Shown piece after piece: positions 1 through 6,448 of a DNA stretch of 6,448 nt. The notes under the pieces were generated by a model, which made no database searches, was not told where the DNA came from, and saw only the letters and a program-made list of their open reading frames with translations. Position 1 is the first letter of the stretch. Each line of letters begins with the position of its first letter. The DNA comes from an uncultured Mollicutes bacterium (lineage in GTDB: Bacteria > Bacillota_I > Bacilli_A > UBA3375), in contig CAMZNW010000055.1 of NCBI GenBank assembly GCA_947313935.1, forward strand, positions 1 to 6,448, in the 5' to 3' direction. Position numbers and translations under genes: made by a program.

Positions 1-711
1 TTGACTTAAAAATACCTTAAATTTCTTTAAGCTAATACTAAATAATATCCCACAACTTATCAAAATAAGACAACTTATTGTAAATATAATTGATGTTTTT
101 ATAGTAATAAATTCATAATTGAAATTAATTATATGTTTATAGTGTTGCAATCCTAAAAAAACCACAATATTTTTAGAGATTATAGTTACTAATGCAAGAT
201 ATCCCCAATAATAATATTTTTTATAACTTAATTTACCCATTTCAAAAGCAAAAAACAAACCTGCAATCCATACACCAAACAATGCACTAAAACCTGCACC
301 CATTCCAAGCAATGTTAAAAATTTATGATCAAAACTACTCTTATTTGGTATTCTTTGTCCAATTACTCCTCCAAGCTGAACAGCAACTCCTTCTCTACCT
401 ACACTTGCACCCACTAGATGTGATAACCAAGTAGTAATCACTTGAAATGGTAGTATTATAATTGATAATTTTTTTTTTGAACTAAAAGAATTAAATAATT
501 GTTCCATACTATTTTTACATTTTTTATTATTCAATTCAGTTAAATAAATAATTATCAATCCAACTATTGGTAAAAAATAGATATTATATGGAAATAACTT
601 TATTTGAATATTTACAACTTTTAATAAAATTGTAGCAAAAATAAATATTATTAGTCCAACAATTATACCAATTATAATACTAGTTATTATATTATAAAAA
701 AACTTTTTCAT
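1..711 (-). CDS. CLC-family anion transporter, CLC-F (fluoride/proton antiporter)-like, N-terminal part
   Basis: I translated this frame by hand. It is open from an ATG at 711 to the left edge, giving 237 residues with no stop, so the C-terminal part lies outside the window. It is a hydrophobic inner-membrane protein: a first membrane segment spans about residues 5-33, a second about 44-57, and more follow. Residues 105-114 read GREGVAVQLG, the CLC selectivity-filter motif with gating glutamate E107. Residues 138-157 contain GAGFSALFG...AGLFFAFE, matching the next CLC signature. GREGV instead of GREGP, a short N-terminus and a non-acidic residue (M158) after E157 fit the CLC-F branch, which exports fluoride in exchange for protons, better than chloride CLCs. 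Substrate is inferred; chloride remains possible. The Shine-Dalgarno sequence is weak (GGA two bases before ATG). A TAG at 744-742 closes the frame upstream and no other usual start codon intervenes. The pepV stop is 41 bp upstream, across a hairpin, leaving no room for a fluoride riboswitch. Confidence 0.85.
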   Translation of the reverse strand, partial: MKKFFYNIITSIIIGIIVGLIIFIFATILLKVVNIQIKLFPYNIYFLPIVGLIIIYLTELNNKKCKNSMEQLFNSFSSKKKLSIIILPFQVITTWLSHLVGASVGREGVAVQLGGVIGQRIPNKSSFDHKFLTLLGMGAGFSALFGVWIAGLFFAFEMGKLSYKKYYYWGYLALVTIISKNIVVFLGLQHYKHIINFNYEFITIKTSIIFTISCLILISCGILFSISLKKFKVFLSQ

Positions 712-733
712 AATCCAACTTTCACTTACATAT

Positions 734-760
734 AAAAAAGCCTAAAATAGGCTTATTTTT
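734..760 (-). terminator. Intrinsic terminator hairpin after pepV
   Basis: The seven-base arms AAGCCTA (738-744) and TAGGCTT (748-754) are perfect inverted repeats around an AAA loop. On the minus strand the stem is followed by six T (739-734, two of them within the stem), the form of a factor-independent terminator for the fba-pepV unit. On the plus strand the stem is followed by A and then five T (756-760), so it could also stop transcription entering from the left. The stem is short with only three G-C pairs, so termination may be incomplete. The pepV TAA stop codon (755-753) overlaps the base of the stem. Confidence 0.7.
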
Positions 761-2120
761 GTAATAAATAAATTGCTTGAGCGTATATTTCTAATGCTTG
801 ACTTAAAAACTTAAGTTCAAAACGTTCATTTGGTTGATGCATACTATCATCCATATAAAATGTTGAAAATACTGTACCAAATGCAACGCAATTATCTACT
901 GCACGAGAATATGTTCCTCCACCACTAGATAATGGTTTTGCTTCTATATCTCCTGTTACATCTTTATATACTTCCATCAAAGTAGATACTAATTTTGAAT
1001 TTTCGTCAAAATATAATTTATCTTGTAATTTAATAGGTATATATTGTCCTTGGTATTCTTCAATCGCAACTTGATATTTTTTAATAATATCTTTATGATC
1101 AATAAGTACAGGTATTCTTGTATCAAAACCAACTTTTTCTTTTCCATTAATAATTTCAATATTTCCAATATTTAAAGTTAATTTCCCTGAAACATTATCT
1201 TTAACATCACCGCAAATTAATTCTCCATTTGAAGTATTTGCTATTTTATCATTAATAAATTGTAAAGCAGGGGAAGTAATTCCAGCCTTAACCATTGCTT
1301 GAGCTAAACGAGAAATAGCATTTATTCCTAAATGACAAGCCATTGAATGAGCACTTTTTCCTTTAACAGTTAATGAATTATCTTTAGTAGAATATTCATA
1401 ACCTAATTTATCTAATTCAGTCGTAATTAAACTAACTGAATCTCCTATATATGTAACATTATCAGCAACTGAATTATAAGCACCAGATGAAATAACTGTA
1501 TAATCAGCATTTAAATTAGTTGAACGCATATCAAATTGATGTATTGTTTTTTCTGCATTGATCACTGGGAAATCTGCATCCGGAGAAAATGCAATATTCG
1601 GCATTTCTTCATTTTCAGCATATTTTGTTATACATTCCCAAGTAGTTTCCTCTGCACATCCAACAACAATTCTAATTCGTTTATTAAATTCAACTCCTGC
1701 TGCTTGTAAAGCTTTAATCGCCATTAAATTTATTACTAATGGACCTTTATCATCTAAAGAACCACGTCCAATTAAACAATTATCAACTATTTCAGCTGAA
1801 AATGGTTTAGCTATAGTCCATTGTTTTTCTTCACCAATTGGAACAACATCAACGTGTCCAATTATTCCAAGCATTTGAGCATCTTTTGGTCCTATTTCAG
1901 CATATCCATAATACCCTTCAGGATCACGATAAGTACGCATTCCTATATCAGCAGCCATTGTTAAAAATGTATCTAAAGCTTCACCAATAGCACTACCAAA
2001 TGAAGCACTTGGTGTTTTTGAATCTAGATTACGTATAGATGGAATTCGAATCATTTTTTGCATATTTTCAATTGTTTCATCATAAATTTTATCTAATTCA
2101 GATTTAATTTGTGCTTTCAT
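753..2120 (-). CDS. pepV: PepV-type dipeptidase, zinc-dependent M20 family
   Basis: A cytoplasmic metallodipeptidase of 455 residues that hydrolyses Xaa-Xaa dipeptides in peptide nutrition; described PepV enzymes have about 470 residues. The di-zinc site is complete: GHVDVVP (H89, D91), GRGSLDDKGP (bridging D123), AEETTWE (catalytic base E157, ligand E158), FSPDADFP (D181) and H428 in DDSMHQPNE. H258 in GKSAHSM is the likely transition-state histidine of the lid domain (about residues 190-380). No signal peptide is seen. The start is fixed by AGGAGA four bases before the ATG. The gene begins 12 bp after the fba stop, so the two are probably co-transcribed. Arginine is mostly CGT/CGA (10 of 12 codons), unlike the CLC gene. 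Other M20 activities (Xaa-His dipeptidase, succinyl-diaminopimelate desuccinylase annotations) are alternatives, but the SPDADFP and DDKGP contexts favour PepV. Confidence 0.92.
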   Translation of the reverse strand: MKAQIKSELDKIYDETIENMQKMIRIPSIRNLDSKTPSASFGSAIGEALDTFLTMAADIGMRTYRDPEGYYGYAEIGPKDAQMLGIIGHVDVVPIGEEKQWTIAKPFSAEIVDNCLIGRGSLDDKGPLVINLMAIKALQAAGVEFNKRIRIVVGCAEETTWECITKYAENEEMPNIAFSPDADFPVINAEKTIHQFDMRSTNLNADYTVISSGAYNSVADNVTYIGDSVSLITTELDKLGYEYSTKDNSLTVKGKSAHSMACHLGINAISRLAQAMVKAGITSPALQFINDKIANTSNGELICGDVKDNVSGKLTLNIGNIEIINGKEKVGFDTRIPVLIDHKDIIKKYQVAIEEYQGQYIPIKLQDKLYFDENSKLVSTLMEVYKDVTGDIEAKPLSSGGGTYSRAVDNCVAFGTVFSTFYMDDSMHQPNERFELKFLSQALEIYAQAIYLLQK

Positions 2121-2124
2121 ATTT

Positions 2125-2130
2125 TCTCCT
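2125..2130 (-). promoter_or_regulatory. Ribosome binding site of pepV
   Basis: AGGAGA on the minus strand, four bases before the pepV ATG and two bases after the fba stop codon. It fixes the start at 2120 and, being packed into the 12-bp gap, supports one fba-pepV message. Confidence 0.8.
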
Positions 2131-2132
2131 AT

Positions 2133-2987
2133 TTAGGCTTGATTATTTGAACCAAACTCATTTATTTTTTCAATAACAACTTGAACAATTGCTTCTTTTC
2201 CTGGTGTAATTATTTTTCGTGGATCATAAACTTTACTATCTTGATTTAATTTTTCTCGAACTGCTTTAGTAAATACTTGTTGACATTCTGTATTTACGTT
2301 TATTTTTGCATGTCCATTTAAAATAGCTTGTTTAATTTGATTAGTTGGAATACCACTTCCTCCATGTAATACTAAAGGAATATCAATTGCTTTTGAGATA
2401 TTAAACATTTCCTCAAATCCTAAAACAGGTTCTCCAACATATTCTCCATGAACAGAACCTAATGCAGCTGCAAGAGCAACTATATCCGTTTCTTTAGTTA
2501 TTTTTACACAATCTTCAAGTTTAGCATAATTAATTCCAGCAACTACACCATCTTCTGCCCCACCAACTGTTCCAACTTCAGCTTCAACTGAAGCATTATA
2601 TGATTTTGCTAATTCAGTAACAGCTTTAGTTATTTCAACATTTTCATCAATTAAATGATGAGAACCATCAATCATTACAGAAGTAAATCCAGCTTGTAAA
2701 GCTTTTTCACAAGATTCAAAACTTTGTCCATGATCTAAATGTAATGCAACTGGTGATGTAATATTCATCGTATTAATCAATGCTTTTACCATTGAACTAA
2801 CTACTTCAAAACCACCCATATATTTTGCCGCACCTTCTGATACCCCTAAAATAACTGGTGAATTTGTTTTACAAGCTGCTTCTAAAACTGCTTGTATCCA
2901 TTCTAAATTATTAATATTAAATTGTCCAACAGCATAATTATTTTGTTTTGCTTTATTTAGCATTTCAGTCATTGAAACTAATCCCAT
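2133..2987 (-). CDS. fba: Class II fructose-1,6-bisphosphate aldolase
   Basis: A zinc-dependent cytoplasmic aldolase that interconverts fructose 1,6-bisphosphate with dihydroxyacetone phosphate and glyceraldehyde 3-phosphate in glycolysis and gluconeogenesis. The 284 residues match the usual length of about 285 for the Bacillus FbaA type. Visible motifs are LHLDHG (catalytic D85, zinc ligand H86), VMIDGSH (D107), EAEVGTVGG (E137), ALGSVHGEYVGEP (zinc ligand H180), VLHGGSG (zinc ligand H208, phosphate loop), INVNTE (230-234, phosphate binding) and VYDPRK (253-258). The C-terminal EFGSNNQA resembles the end of FbaA from Bacillus, which argues against the related tagatose-bisphosphate aldolases, though substrate is not proven by sequence. 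The start is set by AGGAGG four bases before the ATG; M6 is a less likely start. The gene lies 84 bp after nifJ with its own probable promoter and is followed closely by pepV. Confidence 0.95.
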   Translation of the reverse strand: MGLVSMTEMLNKAKQNNYAVGQFNINNLEWIQAVLEAACKTNSPVILGVSEGAAKYMGGFEVVSSMVKALINTMNITSPVALHLDHGQSFESCEKALQAGFTSVMIDGSHHLIDENVEITKAVTELAKSYNASVEAEVGTVGGAEDGVVAGINYAKLEDCVKITKETDIVALAAALGSVHGEYVGEPVLGFEEMFNISKAIDIPLVLHGGSGIPTNQIKQAILNGHAKINVNTECQQVFTKAVREKLNQDSKVYDPRKIITPGKEAIVQVVIEKINEFGSNNQA

Positions 2988-2991
2988 TATT

Positions 2992-2997
2992 CCTCCT
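2992..2997 (-). promoter_or_regulatory. Ribosome binding site of fba
   Basis: AGGAGG on the minus strand, a full match to the anti-Shine-Dalgarno core, with four bases (AATA) before the ATG. It decides for the start at 2987 over the internal ATG five codons on and predicts strong translation. Confidence 0.85.
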
Positions 2998-3012
2998 AAT
3001 TACTACAACTAT

Positions 3013-3042
3013 ATTATACAATATTTTGAATTTTTTTATCCT
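3013..3042 (-). promoter_or_regulatory. Probable sigma-70/SigA promoter of fba-pepV
   Basis: In the nifJ-fba gap the minus strand holds TATAAT at 3018-3013, a perfect -10 box. The best -35 candidate is AGGATA (3042-3037), 18 bases upstream and only three of six matches to TTGACA. The region further upstream is A/T tracts that could act as an UP element. The predicted transcript would start near 3005-3007, leaving a leader of about 20 bases with the ribosome binding site and no room for a riboswitch. In such AT-rich DNA a chance -10 match is possible, but its position is right. Confidence 0.55.
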
Positions 3043-3071
3043 ATTTTTAATAAAAAATTTTTAAATGATAT

Positions 3072-6000
3072 TTATTCTAAACTATAATCTAATGTTGTCA
3101 AACGTAAATAATTATTATAACGACGACGAGCTGAACGCTTATTTTCTTCCATTAATTGTTCATAACGAGTTGGATTAATTACTTTAAGCATTGTATATCT
3201 TTTTTCAGTTAATAAAAACTCTGAATATAAATTAAAATTAACTTCTTTACTATCTAATATAAAAGGATTCTTTCCTAGTATTTCTAAACGTGGATTAAAT
3301 CTAAAAATTGGCCAATATCCACATTCAGTTGCCAAACTCATTTGACGAGGCGAATTTTTTAATCCTCCAGAAACTCCATGTTCAATACAAGGAGAATATG
3401 CAATTATGATTGATGGTCCATCATATGATTCAGCTTCTTGTATTGCAGTTAATAATTGTTGTTGTGATGCATTCATTGATACTTGTGCTACATAAACATG
3501 TCCATAACTCATAGCAATAGCAGCTAAATCTTTTTTCTTTGAAGTTTTTCCAGAAGCTGTAAATTTAGCAATAGTTCCTGTTGGTGAAGCTTTTGATGAT
3601 TGTCCACCAGTATTTGAATAAACTTGTGTATCTAGAATTAAAATATTAACATCTTCTTGATTAGCAATAATATGATCTAATCCTCCAAAACCAATATCAT
3701 ATGACCATCCATCTCCACCAAACATCCAAATAGATTTTTTAACTAACTCTGATTTGAAATCTATAATCTCTTTTGCCCAATCTTCATTAATTGGTTCTAA
3801 AGCGATAACTATTTCTTTAGCTAATTGTTTTGATAATTTAAAATCATTTTGATTCTCACTCCACTTAGTAAATAAAGATTGTGTTAATTCATCAACATCA
3901 TTCATATGCATTTTCATTAAATTAAATAACTGAAGTTTAATTGCATCTTTACCTACTTTGATTCCATAACCAAATTCTGCATTATCTTCAAATAAAGAAT
4001 TTGCCCATGCTGGTCCTTGCCCTTTAGAATTTTTAGTATATGGTGTCACAGGTGCTGAACCACCATAAATTGATGTACAACCAGTAGCATTAGCAATAAT
4101 CATATGATCTCCAAATAGCTGTGTTACCAATTTAATATATGGAGTTTCACCGCATCCAGCACATGCTCCAGAAAATTCAAATAATGGTTTTTTCAATTGA
4201 GACATTTTTACATTTGTTGGTTCAACTAAATCAGATTTATCCTTAATATCATTAAATAAATATTGCGTATTTTCATCTTCATGTTTATCTAATTCTTCAT
4301 TAATTGAAACCATTTTTAAAGCATTTTCTCCACCTTTACCGGGACAAACAGTTATACAAACTTCACAACCTGTACAATCTTTTGGTGAAATTTGGATTCG
4401 ATAATTTAATCCTCTAATTTCTCGTCCAGAAGCTTTTAATGTATCTAATTCATATGGTGCATTTTGTAATTCATCAGCATCAATTAAAATAGGTCTAATA
4501 ACTCCATGTGGACAAGAAATTGCACATTTATTACATTGGATACAATTATCTTTGTTCCATGTTGGTACAAAATCTGCGATATTTCTTTTTTCAAATTTTG
4601 TAGTTCCAGTTTCAAATGCACCATCAGCATAATCAACAAATGAACTAACGGGTAAATCATTTCCTAAAATATTATTAATTGGTTCAACTATTTGTTTAAC
4701 ATAGTTTGTTTTACTATCTTCTAAACTTTGATTAATTATTTTTTTATCTTCTTGTACTAAATTAATCCAATCTGGATTAATATCAATTTTAACTAAACCA
4801 CGATAACCTAAATCAATTGCTTTATGATTTAAATCTACAATATCTTGACCTTTTTTACCATAAGTTTTTTGTGCCATTTCTTTCATATATTTTTCCGCTT
4901 CACTATATGGTAAAATTTGTTGATTTAAATAAAAGAAAGCAGATTGCATAATAGTATTTGTACGATTTCCTAAACCTATTATTTTTGCTTGAGTTACTGC
5001 ATCAATAATATAAAAACTTATATTTTTTTCTACTAATATTTTTTTTACACTTGTTGGTAAAAACATTTCAATATCTTCTTGATGAACAACTGTATTTAAT
5101 AAAAAAGTTCCATTTTCTTTTATACCTGATAACATATCATATTTATGAACATATGTATCTCGAGAACAACTTACAAATGATGGTTTACTAACTAAATAAG
5201 TTTGACGAATTTTATTAGGACCAAAACGTAAATGTGAGCGAGTAACACCCCCTGCTTTTTTAGAATCATAAGCAAAATACCCTTGTGCATATAATGAAGT
5301 TTTATCTCCAATTATTTTAATAGAAGATTTATTAGCACTAACAGTTCCATCAGAACCTAATCCAAAAAATAAACATTCACTTATTTCTAAATCACTAACA
5401 AAATCATCATTTAAAGGTTTTAATGATAAATTTGTTACATCATCATTAATCCCAATTGTAAAAGGATTTTTTTGTTGATTTGATAAATTATCAAAAACAG
5501 CTAAAATTTGACCAGGCGTTGTATCTTTTGATGATAATCCATAACGTCCTCCAATTATTAATGGAGGATTATCAACCCCATTATACATTGCAACTACATC
5601 TAAAAATAATGGTTCTCCTGTACTACCTGGTTCTTTTGTTCGATCTAAAACTGCTATTTTTTGTACCGTAGTTGGTATAGCTTTGAAAAAGTATTTTTTA
5701 CTAAATGGACGATATAAATGGACTACTAAAACTGCAGTTTTTTGTCCTTGCTTATTTAAAGCATCAACAGTTTCTTTTATAGCTTCAGTAATAGAACCCA
5801 TTGCAATTATTATATCAGTTGCATCAACAGCACCATATAAAACAAAGGGTGCATATTCACGTCCTGTTATTTGAGTAACTTGTTCTAAATATACATTAAC
5901 TATATCAGGTAGTTCATCATAATAACTATTTTGCACTTCTCGTGTTTGAAAATAAATATCATCATTTTGAGCAGTTCCTTTTACTTGAGGATTATCTGGA

Positions 6001-6448
6001 TTTAATGCACGTTTTTTAAATTTTCTTAGTGCTTCAATATCTAATAATTCATGATAATGTTGATAATCCATTACTTCTATCTTTTGAATTTCATGTGATG
6101 TTCTAAAACCATCAAAAAAATGCATAAATGGTACACTTGATTTAATTGCTGACAAATGAGCAACTCCTGCTAAATCCATTACTTCTTGAACACTATTACT
6201 ACATAACATCGCAAATCCTGTTTGACGAGCAGCATAAATATCTTGATGATCACCAAAAATACTTAAAGCTTGAGCTGCAATACTTCTTGCAGTTACATGA
6301 ATAACACCTGGTAATAATTCTCCAGACATTTTATACATATTCGGTATTTTTAACAATAATCCCTGTGATGCAGTAAAAGAAGTTGTTAAGGCTCCTGCTT
6401 GTAATGAACCATGCATTGTTCCAGCCGCACCTGCTTCAGATTGCATTT
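3072..6448 (-). CDS. nifJ: Pyruvate:ferredoxin (flavodoxin) oxidoreductase, N-terminus cut by window edge
   Basis: A cytoplasmic single-chain enzyme that oxidises pyruvate with coenzyme A to acetyl-CoA and CO2, reducing ferredoxin or flavodoxin; it uses thiamine diphosphate and three [4Fe-4S] clusters. The visible 1124 residues start at MQSEAGA, an internal motif of the family (normally EMQSEAGA, near residue 55-60), and the two bases before the ATG fit a GAA codon, so this ATG is not the start. Counting from that Met: pyruvate-binding domain I about 1-200; domain II about 205-325 (LDRTKEPGSTGEP at 268-280); domain III with GLGSDGTVSANKSS (362-375); two ferredoxin clusters, C635/C638/C641/C645 and C691/C694/C697/C701; thiamine domain with proximal-cluster cysteines C762, C765, C790 and C1020, GDGWSYDIG (911-919) and YSNTGGQ (943-949). 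It ends without the long C-terminal extension of the Desulfovibrio africanus enzyme. All expected ligands are present. No convincing terminator follows, so some readthrough into fba is possible. Confidence 0.97.
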   Translation of the reverse strand, partial: MQSEAGAAGTMHGSLQAGALTTSFTASQGLLLKIPNMYKMSGELLPGVIHVTARSIAAQALSIFGDHQDIYAARQTGFAMLCSNSVQEVMDLAGVAHLSAIKSSVPFMHFFDGFRTSHEIQKIEVMDYQHYHELLDIEALRKFKKRALNPDNPQVKGTAQNDDIYFQTREVQNSYYDELPDIVNVYLEQVTQITGREYAPFVLYGAVDATDIIIAMGSITEAIKETVDALNKQGQKTAVLVVHLYRPFSKKYFFKAIPTTVQKIAVLDRTKEPGSTGEPLFLDVVAMYNGVDNPPLIIGGRYGLSSKDTTPGQILAVFDNLSNQQKNPFTIGINDDVTNLSLKPLNDDFVSDLEISECLFFGLGSDGTVSANKSSIKIIGDKTSLYAQGYFAYDSKKAGGVTRSHLRFGPNKIRQTYLVSKPSFVSCSRDTYVHKYDMLSGIKENGTFLLNTVVHQEDIEMFLPTSVKKILVEKNISFYIIDAVTQAKIIGLGNRTNTIMQSAFFYLNQQILPYSEAEKYMKEMAQKTYGKKGQDIVDLNHKAIDLGYRGLVKIDINPDWINLVQEDKKIINQSLEDSKTNYVKQIVEPINNILGNDLPVSSFVDYADGAFETGTTKFEKRNIADFVPTWNKDNCIQCNKCAISCPHGVIRPILIDADELQNAPYELDTLKASGREIRGLNYRIQISPKDCTGCEVCITVCPGKGGENALKMVSINEELDKHEDENTQYLFNDIKDKSDLVEPTNVKMSQLKKPLFEFSGACAGCGETPYIKLVTQLFGDHMIIANATGCTSIYGGSAPVTPYTKNSKGQGPAWANSLFEDNAEFGYGIKVGKDAIKLQLFNLMKMHMNDVDELTQSLFTKWSENQNDFKLSKQLAKEIVIALEPINEDWAKEIIDFKSELVKKSIWMFGGDGWSYDIGFGGLDHIIANQEDVNILILDTQVYSNTGGQSSKASPTGTIAKFTASGKTSKKKDLAAIAMSYGHVYVAQVSMNASQQQLLTAIQEAESYDGPSIIIAYSPCIEHGVSGGLKNSPRQMSLATECGYWPIFRFNPRLEILGKNPFILDSKEVNFNLYSEFLLTEKRYTMLKVINPTRYEQLMEENKRSARRRYNNYLRLTTLDYSLE

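Noticed and set aside
726..731. ATG directly followed by TAA on the minus strand, 14 bases before the CLC start
   Set aside because: It could be a start-stop leader element, but there is no ribosome binding site before it and such a hexamer is expected by chance in AT-rich DNA.
712..752. Possible fluoride riboswitch ahead of the CLC gene
   Set aside because: Only 41 bp separate the pepV stop from the CLC start and part of that is the terminator hairpin. A fluoride riboswitch of the known fold does not fit.
1558..1878. Plus-strand open frame of 106 codons inside pepV
   Set aside because: It is antisense to the conserved metal-binding part of pepV, matches no family I recognise, and is explained as a shadow of the real gene.
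2126..2140. AAGCCTAAATAGG at the fba end resembles the arms of the pepV terminator
   Set aside because: The shared AAGCCTA is the fba coding end and stop codon; there is no second arm forming a stem, so the likeness is probably chance.
3041..3071. A/T-only inverted repeats just after the nifJ stop
   Set aside because: They are runs of A and T that pair with each other by composition. With no G-C pair in the stem they do not support a terminator call.
5480..5874. Two plus-strand open frames of 63 codons each, inside nifJ
   Set aside because: Both are antisense to well-conserved nifJ coding sequence, are short, and show no recognisable domain.
6444..6446. ATG at the right edge as the start of nifJ
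   Set aside because: The following residues MQSEAGA are an internal motif of the family near residue 55-60, so the gene begins beyond the window.

Overview
The window is AT-rich bacterial DNA (about 30% G+C by eye). All recognisable genes lie on the minus strand. The gene content (pyruvate:ferredoxin oxidoreductase, a Bacillus-type class II fructose-bisphosphate aldolase, a PepV-type dipeptidase), the strong AGGAGG-type ribosome binding sites and TAA stops suggest an anaerobic, fermentative, low-G+C member of Bacillota (Clostridia or Erysipelotrichia-like). Every tryptophan codon checked is TGG and no in-frame TGA is needed, so the Mycoplasma/Spiroplasma code is not indicated. The genus cannot be fixed from this window.

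Layout in the direction of transcription, from high to low coordinates: (1) 6448-3072, nifJ, nearly complete but cut by the window edge so that roughly the first 55-60 residues are missing; (2) an 84-bp AT-rich gap with a good -10 box and a perfect Shine-Dalgarno sequence; (3) 2987-2133, fba; (4) a 12-bp gap, then 2120-753, pepV; (5) a short hairpin with flanking A/T tracts that overlaps the pepV stop codon; (6) 711-1, the N-terminal 237 residues of a CLC-type anion transporter most like the fluoride/proton antiporter (CLC-F) branch, running off the left edge without a stop.

Functionally, nifJ and fba are central-carbon genes: the aldolase works in glycolysis and the oxidoreductase turns pyruvate into acetyl-CoA, CO2 and reduced ferredoxin. 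PepV releases amino acids from dipeptides and is probably co-transcribed with fba. The CLC gene is separated from them by the hairpin, is poorer in G+C and has a weaker ribosome binding site, so it looks like a separate unit. There is no gene-free stretch longer than 300 bases, and I see no RNA gene, mobile element, CRISPR array or clear new system. The most distinctive element is the CLC protein, which departs from family consensus at several anion-pathway positions.
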